Made by a program: the position numbers and the translations under genes. The notes beneath the pieces were generated by a model. The model saw only the letters and a list, made by a program, of their open reading frames with translations. It ran no database searches and was not told where the DNA came from. From the IMG/VR virus record IMGVR_UViG_3300030116_007542, positions 44,247-66,941 of that record: a DNA stretch of 22,695 nt. The stretch is one strand, 5' to 3'. Shown here piece after piece: positions 13,371 to 20,567 of this stretch. This DNA is from a virus. Each line of letters opens with the position of its first letter. The first letter of the stretch is position 1.

Positions 13371-14509
13371 TGGCTGGCGTTATTTCAAGTGCGATACAAG
13401 AACAATATAAAACAGGTGCTGGATATTATAATAAAATGTCCGGCATTTATATTGGTAAAGTAAAAAAGAATGAAGATCTTGAAAATCATGGTAGATTGTG
13501 GGTATGGATTCAATCTACTGGCTCATCTGAAGATGATGAAACATATTGGTTTCCATGTGTTTATACTAGTCCTTTTGCAGGTGCAACAGATCAATTTAAA
13601 GTAACACCAGGCAAAACATATGATTCTACACAAAAAAGTTATGGTTGGTGGGCTACACCGCCTGATATTAATAACTATGTAGTTTGTGCTTTTCCTGAAG
13701 GATATCCCTGGGGTATATGGTTTTCATGTTTATATCAAATTAGTACCAATCAAACAGTACCAGGTATTCCTTTTAATACAACTACTGCTGGCGAATTTCC
13801 TGCCGCTAATAAAAATAGATTATCACAAGGTAAAAAAGATACAACATTTCCACCACATGATGTATTAAAGAAAGGACTTACAACTCAAGGATTAGAAAAA
13901 GACAAAGTTCGTGGTTTAACTACAAGTGGTGCAAGACGTGAAAGTCCTAGTAAGGTTATTGGTGTATTAAGTCCTGCTCAACATCAATTTGTTATGGACG
14001 ATGTTGATCCTGATAGTGGTATAAGATTACGTACTGCAAATGGTGCTCAAGTGTATATAAATGATACCAATGGTTTTGTATACATTATTACTAAAGATGG
14101 CAATAGTTGGATAGAGATGGACAATGACGGCAACATAGATATGTATGCAAAAAATAATGTTAGTATACATAGTGAAACAAATATAAACTTACATGCTAAT
14201 CAAGATATACGTATGCAAGCAGATAATATTATAGGTATAAAAGCACTTGCAGATGTGCATTTAGAAAGTGTTGGCACAACAAATATTCAATCTGGTAGTA
14301 ATTTAATGATAACAACAGATGCAGATGGTAATATAAAATGTGCAGGTGGATATAAAGAAACTGCAAGTAGAATTGACATGAATGGGCCTACTGCGACTTC
14401 CGCAACTAAATTAACTGCAAATAGTTTAAGCGAAAATACAAATGTAACCTCAAGTATTGCAGTTCGAGTTCCTGAACACGAGCCTTGGAAAGGACATATA
14501 AATCAATAA
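13370..14509 (+). CDS. 5: gp5-like central spike protein without lysozyme domain
   Basis: 379 aa, against 575 for T4 gp5. Residues about 22-140 form the OB-fold (GIYIGKVKKNEDLENHGRLW, WFPCVYTSPFAG, VVCAFPEGYPWGIWF). A linker follows with SPSKVIGVLSPAQHQFVMDD and GIRLRTANGAQVYINDTNG, and then a repetitive triple-stranded beta-helix (DGNIDMYAKNNVSIHSETNI, INLHANQDIRMQADNIIGIK and onward) at about 240-325. Together this is the membrane-piercing needle that trimerises under the hub. T4 gp5 carries a lysozyme domain between OB-fold and helix; here the linker is too short for one. A separate lysozyme-like gene lies three genes downstream. Start and stop both overlap neighbours (TAATG). Confidence 0.82.
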   Translation: MAGVISSAIQEQYKTGAGYYNKMSGIYIGKVKKNEDLENHGRLWVWIQSTGSSEDDETYWFPCVYTSPFAGATDQFKVTPGKTYDSTQKSYGWWATPPDINNYVVCAFPEGYPWGIWFSCLYQISTNQTVPGIPFNTTTAGEFPAANKNRLSQGKKDTTFPPHDVLKKGLTTQGLEKDKVRGLTTSGARRESPSKVIGVLSPAQHQFVMDDVDPDSGIRLRTANGAQVYINDTNGFVYIITKDGNSWIEMDNDGNIDMYAKNNVSIHSETNINLHANQDIRMQADNIIGIKALADVHLESVGTTNIQSGSNLMITTDADGNIKCAGGYKETASRIDMNGPTATSATKLTANSLSENTNVTSSIAVRVPEHEPWKGHINQ

Positions 14510-15819
14510 TGTGGATAGGCACAGACTGTCAACAAGACGAAGTGTTTAATGAAAACACTTACACTTGGCCAACAGGACAAAAATATACTGGCGAATTTAT
14601 TAAAAATCCAAACACAAGCAAAAATAACTCTCCTATGATTCCTCATGGTAAAGGTACATGCGAATATCCTGATGGAAGAAAATTTGTTGGTACATTTAAT
14701 TTAGGAGTGCCTGCAGAAGGAAAATGGAATGTACTAACAGATATAAAACAAGATAATAAAATGTATACTTCAGATGGTAGAGTATATGAAGGAAATTGGA
14801 TAAATGGTAATGCTAGATTAACATTGCATACAGGTACAATATATGAAGGTGTTTTTAAAGACGGAAAAATAATTAAAGGAACAATGACATATCCTTCTGG
14901 AAGGAAATGGAATGGCAAATTTGATGAAAATATGCAACGATATATTCATGATCCAGTAAAAGAAACAATAGTACCTAGAGGTAAAAGAATATACTATGGA
15001 GAAGTTAACGAATTTGGCGAAGAAGATGGAATAGGATATTTTACTATCGAAGATGGTACACAAGGAGCAGGCGAATTTAAAAATGGACATTTATCTGGTA
15101 TTTCTGTTTTACAAAGAGCTTCAGGAGAAACATATGCTATTGATAGAAAAGGTAATGATAAAGAAGGTCATGGCATTTATATTTGGCCGGCAAAAAATGC
15201 ATATGAAGAAGATACTTGGTATATAGGAGAATTTAAAAAAGCAAAGCCAGAAGGATTTGCAATATTTAAAACAAGTTATGGATATACTTGGGTCGGCGAA
15301 GTTAACAGATCATGGATGCCTGTAGCTGGTAATGGAACTTGGTATAATAGATATAATAAACCTGTAGAATTGCCTATCTGGATAGGTGGAGAAAAAAAGT
15401 TTGAAGGATTTGGTACATTAATTGCAGATAATGGAATTTATTACCAGGGCGAATGGCTTAATGGTTTAAGACATGGCTGGGGTATATACATAAAACCTGA
15501 TGGATATAGATATGAGGGTGAATTTAAAAATGATAAAAAGCATGGCAAAGGTATATTTTTTAAAGCCAAACACAATAATGTTTATGAAGGTGACTTTGCT
15601 GACAATCTCCCTAATGGTTATGGTATTCGTTATATGGCCGAAGGATTTAAAGGTAATGTCATATATAGAGGAAAATTTAAAAACGGGTTGTTTGAAGGAA
15701 AAGGAGAATTGCGGTTTAGTGATCGCACATCATTTTTTGGCACTTGGAACAACGGTGAATTAATTACTGATGATTTAAAACGATATGAAGAACAAACAGG
15801 ATCACCATACCACATTTGA
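14509..15819 (+). CDS. MORN-repeat protein in the baseplate operon
   Basis: 436 aa from the ATG that overlaps the gp5 stop (TAATG). Nearly the whole length is made of MORN-type repeats, about 23 residues each, of the form Y-x-G-E-F/W-x-x-G-x-x-x-G-x-G. Clear copies are YTGEFIKN..HGKG, YEGNWINGNARL, YEGVFKDGKIIKG, YYGEVNEFGEEDGIG, YQGEWLNGLRHGWG, YEGEFKNDKKHGKG, YEGDFADNLPNGYG and YRGKFKNGLFEGKG. MORN arrays form elongated beta-solenoids known mainly in eukaryotic and some bacterial proteins that organise membranes or act as protein scaffolds. In a phage this could be a fibre, spike accessory or host-surface contact protein; that is inference. An in-frame TTG eight codons upstream is a less likely start. 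It continues into a second MORN gene in another frame. Confidence 0.85.
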   Translation: MWIGTDCQQDEVFNENTYTWPTGQKYTGEFIKNPNTSKNNSPMIPHGKGTCEYPDGRKFVGTFNLGVPAEGKWNVLTDIKQDNKMYTSDGRVYEGNWINGNARLTLHTGTIYEGVFKDGKIIKGTMTYPSGRKWNGKFDENMQRYIHDPVKETIVPRGKRIYYGEVNEFGEEDGIGYFTIEDGTQGAGEFKNGHLSGISVLQRASGETYAIDRKGNDKEGHGIYIWPAKNAYEEDTWYIGEFKKAKPEGFAIFKTSYGYTWVGEVNRSWMPVAGNGTWYNRYNKPVELPIWIGGEKKFEGFGTLIADNGIYYQGEWLNGLRHGWGIYIKPDGYRYEGEFKNDKKHGKGIFFKAKHNNVYEGDFADNLPNGYGIRYMAEGFKGNVIYRGKFKNGLFEGKGELRFSDRTSFFGTWNNGELITDDLKRYEEQTGSPYHI

Positions 15820-16135
15820 AGCAGGAAATTTTAATAATGGTATTGGTATTAGATATTATGAATCTGAAAAACATGCCGGTGTATATTTAAACAACGTAGA
15901 AAACGGTGTAGGCATTAAAGAATGGTCATCAGGTGCTAAAATGTATGGTTATTTTAAAGATGGTAAAATAGACAGTTTAGGACTTTTTATAACAAGTAAT
16001 AAACTAAGATATTATGGCAAAATAAAAGACTTTAAGCCAGTTGATAATAAACATTGGTTTGATAACGATAACAATCCACTTAGTTTTACGTTAGACGAAT
16101 CAAAGGATATATTTGCAAAAGATATTGATGCTTAA
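15785..16135 (+). CDS. Second, short MORN-repeat protein overlapping the first
   Basis: 116 aa, about three to four degenerate MORN repeats (AGNFNNGIGIRYY, AGVYLNNVENGVG, YGYFKDGKIDSLG, YYGKIKDF), then a short acidic tail. Its ATG lies 35 bases inside the end of the preceding MORN gene, in the +1 frame. The repeat pattern runs almost continuously across the junction, so the two may be halves of one ancestral solenoid separated by an indel, now linked by translational reinitiation. No canonical -1 slippery site is visible at the overlap. Function is presumably that of the longer partner. Confidence 0.7.
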   Translation: MKNKQDHHTTFEAGNFNNGIGIRYYESEKHAGVYLNNVENGVGIKEWSSGAKMYGYFKDGKIDSLGLFITSNKLRYYGKIKDFKPVDNKHWFDNDNNPLSFTLDESKDIFAKDIDA

Positions 16136-16138
16136 ATA
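16131..16138 (+). promoter_or_regulatory. Weak late-promoter-like element before the lysozyme-like gene
   Basis: CTTAAATA differs from NATAAATA at one position and lies 16 bases before the ATG at 16154, overlapping the MORN stop codon. It may give extra late transcripts; read-through from upstream would serve as well. Confidence 0.25.
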
Positions 16139-16153
16139 TAGTAAAGGAATATA

Positions 16154-17035
16154 ATGTTAAAAGTCGCACCAACAGTTGATTTTAGTATTTTTACAGCCTC
16201 AACAACTGTAGATACAACTACAAAAGCATTAGTAACTAGTTTTGCTTTAAGTACATACGGCAAATCATTTATCCTATCACAAACAAGATATCGTCCTGTA
16301 AGAATATATCAAAACGGCACATATCAACAAGGTTATTATAATACTACTCTTAATTTTGAATATGGATTAACGGCAACAGAAGCATATAGAGTTTTTGAAC
16401 AAGATGTTGCAGATGCCGCAATATTTGTTAAAAACTTTTATCCCGATACTACAAAATGTACACAAAATCAATTTGATACATTAGTTAGTTTATACTTTTT
16501 TGAAAAGAATTTACAAACATTGTTAGGCAATTCTGGTACATATGATATACAAACTGCATTCTTATCTGGTACTGCTGAAAACTTTGCAAATATATTAATG
16601 GATACTTCTACTAACAGACAACGACATTTTAAAGAAGCAAAAATATACGCTTTAGGTGAGTATGGAGATGCTTTATCTACGGCATGGCTTCGTAATGAAG
16701 GTATTCAATATATACGAGCTAATTATCCGGATAATTTTCCTAGTGTGGCGAGCAGTCCAACAACTGAGCAAAAAAGACAAGCTCGGCTATCCTATTACCG
16801 TGAAGTTCAACTTTGGCTTTCAGGAATGACCGAGCTTGAAAAGCAAGATACAACTAACTTATATGATCAAGTTGTTGCAGGAACAATTGATCCGTTAAAG
16901 GCATTAAAAAGCGGAACATCAAATACGTCATCCAGAACAACTTCAATTACTGGTGCAACAACATCTACTAGTTCTACTTCGTCGTCTAGTAGTAGTTCTA
17001 CTTCGTCGTCTAGTAGTAGCAGTTCTAGTTATTAA
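16154..17035 (+). CDS. GH24 lysozyme-like structural protein with poly-serine tail
   Basis: 293 aa. Residues 45-170 follow the phage-lysozyme (GH24) layout: YRPVRIYQNGTYQQGYYN in place of the 'aYxDxxGxxTIGyGh' loop, LTATEAYRVFEQDVADAAIF (helix after the loop), CTQNQFDTLVSLYFFEKN ('l.q.qfdALvSf.fN'), and TSTNRQRHFKEAKIYALGEY ('GL..RR..E..lY..G'). The catalytic Glu expected before the loop (fEG motif) is not there; the segment reads SFALSTYGKSF. The loop Asp is replaced too, so the protein is probably a non-catalytic lysozyme fold. After a helical stretch (about 200-250) it ends in about 40 residues of Ser/Thr. Ribosome site AAAGGA precedes the ATG. Position in the baseplate operon, with gp5 lacking lysozyme, suggests a split and altered gp5 lysozyme domain; this is inference. 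Confidence 0.5.
   Translation: MLKVAPTVDFSIFTASTTVDTTTKALVTSFALSTYGKSFILSQTRYRPVRIYQNGTYQQGYYNTTLNFEYGLTATEAYRVFEQDVADAAIFVKNFYPDTTKCTQNQFDTLVSLYFFEKNLQTLLGNSGTYDIQTAFLSGTAENFANILMDTSTNRQRHFKEAKIYALGEYGDALSTAWLRNEGIQYIRANYPDNFPSVASSPTTEQKRQARLSYYREVQLWLSGMTELEKQDTTNLYDQVVAGTIDPLKALKSGTSNTSSRTTSITGATTSTSSTSSSSSSSTSSSSSSSSSY
16971..17018 (+). repeat. Two perfect 24-bp tandem repeats encoding Ser/Thr
   Basis: Positions 16971-16994 and 16995-17018 are identical 24-mers beginning GTTCTACTTCGTCG. They encode most of the poly-serine tail, and mixed TCT/TCG/AGT serine codons show that the unit was duplicated as DNA rather than built codon by codon. Copy number could vary by slippage. Confidence 0.85.
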
Positions 17036-18635
17036 GTGAAACTATTTTATTATTATCTTCCCAATTTAACATATAATCCCATTCAAAAATAGTAACTTTA
17101 CAAGTATGAAATTCAGAAGTTCCAGGACCATCATTCCAAGTACCTAATTTTTTATCTGGGTTCGAATTTTTGAGTATCATCTCGGCATAATCTTCATTAA
17201 AGTTATAATTATTTGGTTCTTTTGGTGCCCAATTAGTAAAAGATGGATTTGAATTATCGGACCATCTCCAATCATTTTCTTTTGACAAATCGGTTAATCC
17301 TATTCTTAATGAATACCCTGATGTTTTATCGATCTCATCATTTAATTGTTTATAAAAATAATTTGCTAAAAATTCATTTTCTTCAGAATTATCAATTTTC
17401 ACTGGATACGAATTGAATTCTTTTGATAGATTTTTAGCCATTGACCAGGTAACACACTTATTGGTTAATGCGTATGTATGGTTTTGATAGACTGTAAAAT
17501 GTAAAAAGTATTCATTAATTTGAGCTTCAGGGGAAGGAATAACGGCTAGGATTTTCTTTTCCTTCCGAACACAACGGACATTGTATTCTTTCAATTTATC
17601 CTTTGTTTCATACACATCAGGATTCATTTCTGAAAAATTTACTGTCCATGCACTAACATCCATAGATTCAGTTAGGGTCCAAAATTGTTCATAAATCTTT
17701 GATTTCTTATCTGGATAATCTCCCTTTTCAGGCAAAGTCCAATCATTGAATCCTTCAAGCTCTAGATTTTTGCAATATTCGACAGCACCATACCAATTAA
17801 CTTGGTAATCAAATGCTTCTTTCTGCCACATCAGCTCGGTTGTTGGTTTATTATTAGAAACGAGTTTTTTGGGCGTTTTATTAACAACTTTTTTAGCAAC
17901 AGGTTTCTTCTTTGCATAACCAGCCTGTTCAAACAACTTGTTAGATTGCATAACCTGATTCATAGCAAGTAGTTGGTTGTTTCTTTCAAGTTGCTGAAGT
18001 CTATTTTCAAGTGATGTATTTTTCTTAGATAATTTTGTTAGTGTTTCGGATTGGTCTTCCATGTAAGCATTTGCAGTTTTCCTATTTTCTTTACAAGTTT
18101 CCATTTCATCATGTGGAACTTTTATTAATGTTGACACTACAAAAGAATGTCCCATAAAACTTCCACCATGAAAGTTGCTATACCGTTCTAAAAAACGATC
18201 TTCGACTGTAACATTGCCCATGAACATTTCTGCTCTCATTTTAGCAAACGAATTACCATGGGTTAATGTATCAATGACTCCGCCATTTCCACCTATACTT
18301 ACGTCTTTATGTTCTTCCATAACAGAAACATTAAGTCCGCAAAAACGAGCAAATGCAATCATAGCATCATTAAACGATTCGTTTTTTGCATCTTTACGTT
18401 CCGAGCGTTTATTTGACATACCTACAAAAAAATATGCATCATTAGTTTGTGGAGGTTTTCTCAGCCAATTAGGTTCTATTGCAGGCTCGGTATGATCTAG
18501 TTGAGAGTAGCCTGATATTTTTACTTTGTGTATTGATTTTGCTTTTGGAGTAGTAGCCGTTGCAGTTGAACAGCCTATAATAAACGGAAGAAGTAAATAT
18601 AAAATCTTATCCTTTATTGTTATTTTGTTTTTCAT
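17025..18635 (-). CDS. Multidomain lipoprotein: LPP20-like, coiled coil, DUF1566 and C-type lectin domains
   Basis: 536 aa. The signal peptide ends in the lipobox IIGC (Cys22) followed by Ser, so outer-membrane sorting is likely. Residues about 50-185 resemble the LPP20-type domain of the neighbouring lipoprotein (PNWLRKPP...YFFVGMSN...). Residues about 190-240 are a coiled coil (TLTKLSKKNTSLENRLQQLE), then a Lys/Pro linker. DUF1566/Lcl follows at about 270-360 (LMWQKEAFDYQ, LEGFNDWTLPEKG, VRCVRKE). The C-terminal part, about 380-515, is a C-type lectin fold with RIGLTD, WRWSDNSNPSFTNW, an EPN motif at 473-475 and WND at 500-502; EPN plus WND is the calcium/mannose-type sugar-binding combination. 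It overlaps the lysozyme-like gene tail-to-tail by 11 bases. A surface-displayed glycan-binding protein made in the infected cell is inferred. Confidence 0.75.
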   Translation of the reverse strand: MKNKITIKDKILYLLLPFIIGCSTATATTPKAKSIHKVKISGYSQLDHTEPAIEPNWLRKPPQTNDAYFFVGMSNKRSERKDAKNESFNDAMIAFARFCGLNVSVMEEHKDVSIGGNGGVIDTLTHGNSFAKMRAEMFMGNVTVEDRFLERYSNFHGGSFMGHSFVVSTLIKVPHDEMETCKENRKTANAYMEDQSETLTKLSKKNTSLENRLQQLERNNQLLAMNQVMQSNKLFEQAGYAKKKPVAKKVVNKTPKKLVSNNKPTTELMWQKEAFDYQVNWYGAVEYCKNLELEGFNDWTLPEKGDYPDKKSKIYEQFWTLTESMDVSAWTVNFSEMNPDVYETKDKLKEYNVRCVRKEKKILAVIPSPEAQINEYFLHFTVYQNHTYALTNKCVTWSMAKNLSKEFNSYPVKIDNSEENEFLANYFYKQLNDEIDKTSGYSLRIGLTDLSKENDWRWSDNSNPSFTNWAPKEPNNYNFNEDYAEMILKNSNPDKKLGTWNDGPGTSEFHTCKVTIFEWDYMLNWEDNNKIVSLNN

Positions 18636-18665
18636 CTTGCCTTTATTTGCCTGTGTTGAGAGTTT

Positions 18666-18687
18666 AGGAGTGACCTAAGCCACTCCT
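18666..18687. repeat. Hairpin between the two lipoprotein genes
   Basis: AGGAGTG (18666-18672) pairs perfectly with CACTCCT (18681-18687) around an 8-nt loop, in the 59-base gap between the lipoprotein genes. No T-run follows on the minus strand, so it may be an attenuator or a processing signal that makes the two genes unequal in expression, rather than a full terminator. Confidence 0.5.
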
Positions 18688-18694
18688 GAATGGA

Positions 18695-19360
18695 TTACTG
18701 GACTGGTTTTTCAATTTGGAAAAAGTCGTCATCATTGATGCCTTCTTCTTCGACCAATTCCCAAAATTTAAGGCTGTTTTCAGCCTGCTCTTTGGCGACC
18801 GCGGTTACTGCATTACTTGCTTCTTGCTTTGCTTTCCAAACATTTGCTTTTGCAGTTTCAGCAAATGCCTCCATAAAATGCTTCTTAGGCATTGATACTA
18901 ATGCAAAGTACTTGTATCCTGGGCGTCCAACCATATCAGTTTCACGCTCAAAATACCACTTAGTTGTGCGGGCACCTTTAAGAACATTCATATGAACGAA
19001 CTTATAATAGCCCCTCGAACCTACTGTTGGTGCAAATGTAGCACCATCAAGACCAAAACTTAATTCAGCCTCTTCGTATTTTGCAGTAGCAACGGTGCTT
19101 AAATATTCCATACCAGAAAATAAAGCATCACGTTTAGCGGCACGTCTTGCTGATTTTTCAGTCGCATAAAGCGAACTAACACCGGTAAAGTATATCTTAT
19201 CGCCGTCGAGCAATGGTTCGTTCATTACCCATTCAGGACGATTTGATTGATCCGGATATGTCACTGGTTTAAGTTGAACTTCTTCCAGTGGTGGCCGGGC
19301 TGAGTTGGAACAACCAACTGCTACTAATGCAATCACCATTGCAACGAGGATATATTTCAT
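18695..19360 (-). CDS. LPP20-like lipoprotein
   Basis: 221 aa. The signal peptide ends in AVGC (Cys17) followed by Ser, pointing to the outer membrane. The body starts with RPEWVMNEPLLDGDKIYFTG and continues with an ARRAAKRDAL helix and a YFALVSMPKKHFMEAFAETA end, the pattern of LPP20-type bacterial lipoproteins ('PxWv...p...yfavG.s......A...A...Ar..l'). The first domain of the next lipoprotein repeats this pattern, so the pair probably arose by duplication. G+C appears higher than in the phage genes around it (judged by eye), which suggests recent acquisition from a bacterium. A good ribosome site (AAAGGA) and its own sigma70-type promoter precede it. Function unknown; surface or exclusion roles are possible. 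Confidence 0.72.
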   Translation of the reverse strand: MKYILVAMVIALVAVGCSNSARPPLEEVQLKPVTYPDQSNRPEWVMNEPLLDGDKIYFTGVSSLYATEKSARRAAKRDALFSGMEYLSTVATAKYEEAELSFGLDGATFAPTVGSRGYYKFVHMNVLKGARTTKWYFERETDMVGRPGYKYFALVSMPKKHFMEAFAETAKANVWKAKQEASNAVTAVAKEQAENSLKFWELVEEEGINDDDFFQIEKPVQ

Positions 19361-19387
19361 AACATTCCTTTCAATTAGGATTAACTT

Positions 19388-19419
19388 ATTTTAAAATATA
19401 TGTTTACACAATGTAAACA
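19388..19419 (-). promoter_or_regulatory. Sigma70-type promoter overlapping a perfect palindrome, for the lipoprotein genes
   Basis: TGTTTACA (19401-19408) and TGTAAACA (19412-19419) form a perfect 8-bp inverted repeat with a 3-base centre. On the minus strand its outer half supplies a TTTACA -35 box (19417-19412), and TAAAAT (19393-19388) follows after 18 bases. The palindrome could be an operator for a dimeric repressor. Because a T-rich tract follows it, it could also serve as a terminator hairpin for the glycosyltransferase gene upstream; the two readings are not exclusive. Confidence 0.55.
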
Positions 19420-19447
19420 CTTCTTTACCTCATGCATTTATTATACA

Positions 19448-20152
19448 CTATGCTTGCTCTAGCGTCAACCTCTTTTTTAATTTTTTTTCATAATAAAGCC
19501 ATTTTTTTGCAAAATCACACGATTTTGTTTCTTCTGCCCACGGCCCACCTAGTGTATAATGATAATTTTTTATATTTTTAATAGGATTATATTCACCTAC
19601 AAGGAAGTTATAATGTATAGGCATTTTACCTATAAAGGGAGTTTCGGTCCATTTGAAGTGCAATAAATCACTTGCTGGAGCATTGTTAACATACTGTAAA
19701 GTTAGTTTTCTACAATCAGGATGTCCGTTATTAAACAACATAAAACTGGACCAGTTTTTACGTGGAAAATCTGCATTTTTTTGATCATTACCTGAAGAAA
19801 CATACTTTGTTTGTCTGGCTTTATAATTATGTTGTACTACGCTAACCGCTTGCATATCATTTATATAACGAAGTGTTTCCATTAAATTACATTCTACAAT
19901 AAAATCATCATCCATGAATATACTGTATCCTTTAAACTTACAAAAAGCAGGACAAATAAATCTAACAATAGTGTGATCTGTGTGCTGATCTGCTGGTCGT
20001 TTTCTAGTCCATCCGTTTATATGTTGTGGGTGCAATGGAAATATACTAGCATCAGGGTTATATGTTAAAATGCTTTCTTTACACACATCTGACACATAAG
20101 GACGTTCATGTGTAACACCAACAAAGATATTTAATTTTGGTAGTTTTTTCAT
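19448..20152 (-). CDS. Glycosyltransferase-like protein (GT-A fold, DDD motif)
   Basis: 234 aa. NIFVGVTHERPYVSDVCKES at residues 8-27 is the first nucleotide-binding strand and helix, and YSIFMDDDFIVE (76-87) holds the DxD metal/nucleotide-sugar motif (Asp81-83). Further on, RKNWSSFMLFNNGH (about 130-143) and an acidic/aromatic end (HYTLGGPWAEETKSCDF) resemble GT8-like or related short glycosyltransferases found in marine phage genomes. It lies alone on the minus strand between the lipoproteins and gp25, with a 31-base gap to the divergent gp25 ATG. It is not similar in motif order to the other glycosyltransferase-like gene (1764-2630). Target unknown; glycosylation of tail proteins or host surface sugars is possible. 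Confidence 0.65.
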   Translation of the reverse strand: MKKLPKLNIFVGVTHERPYVSDVCKESILTYNPDASIFPLHPQHINGWTRKRPADQHTDHTIVRFICPAFCKFKGYSIFMDDDFIVECNLMETLRYINDMQAVSVVQHNYKARQTKYVSSGNDQKNADFPRKNWSSFMLFNNGHPDCRKLTLQYVNNAPASDLLHFKWTETPFIGKMPIHYNFLVGEYNPIKNIKNYHYTLGGPWAEETKSCDFAKKWLYYEKKLKKRLTLEQA

Positions 20153-20153
20153 T

Positions 20154-20161
20154 GGTAAATA
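20154..20161 (+). promoter_or_regulatory. Weak late-promoter-like element before gp25
   Basis: GGTAAATA is one mismatch from NATAAATA, 22 bases before the gp25 ATG, the same spacing as the late promoters at 675 and 9579. The alternative TATAAAAT at 20162-20169 is a poorer fit. One of them probably drives gp25-gp6. Confidence 0.35.
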
Positions 20162-20183
20162 TATAAAATTAAGGGTACTTCGT

Positions 20184-20567
20184 ATGGCAAAAATTCTATT
20201 TAAAGGTTATTCATCTGTTGGTAAAAAAATTGGAAGTACACAACTTTTTGATTTAAATTTAGCAAAACAAGATTTAATGAATCACTTTTATACAAGACGT
20301 GGCGAACGACTAATGGAGCCTACATTTGGTAGTATTATTCCTACATTGCTATTTAACCCGATTAGTAACGAAACAGAAGATCTTATTGTACAAGATGCAC
20401 AAGAAATTGTAGATTTAGATCCACGTTTTACATTAGTTACAGCAAATAGTAGTGTCAACGCAGACGGAAATGCAATAACATTAAATTTATTGTTAAATTA
20501 TGTACCTGATAACAAACAAGTAACCATGGAGTTACAATTTGATGCAAGAGCTGAAGAGGCAATATAA
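20184..20567 (+). CDS. 25: gp25 baseplate wedge subunit
   Basis: 127 aa, close to T4 gp25 (132 aa). The FYTRRGERLMEPTFGSIIPT block is the signature of the gp25/lysozyme-like baseplate family (trrGER...P.fGs.i...lf.p). It is followed by the acidic helix LIVQDAQEIVDLDPRFTL and the last beta strands. It is part of the wedge core with gp6 and gp53, at the point where sheath polymerisation starts. Ribosome site AAGGG upstream; the stop overlaps the gp6 start (TAATG), so the two wedge subunits are translationally coupled. Confidence 0.92.
   Translation: MAKILFKGYSSVGKKIGSTQLFDLNLAKQDLMNHFYTRRGERLMEPTFGSIIPTLLFNPISNETEDLIVQDAQEIVDLDPRFTLVTANSSVNADGNAITLNLLLNYVPDNKQVTMELQFDARAEEAI

Noticed and set aside
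14485-14508. TTG start eight codons upstream for the MORN protein
   Set aside because: The ATG at 14509 forms the TAATG junction used throughout this operon; the TTG lies deep in gp5 without a ribosome site.
15780-15819. -1 frameshift between the two MORN genes
   Set aside because: Joining the frames needs a +1 (or -2) shift and no matching slippery site is present; reinitiation at the ATG at 15785 is simpler.
17025-18000. Diversity-generating retroelement target (C-type lectin and DUF1566 folds are used as variable proteins)
   Set aside because: No reverse transcriptase, template repeat or second copy of the lectin-coding end is found in the window, and the C-terminal codons do not show the expected AAY enrichment.
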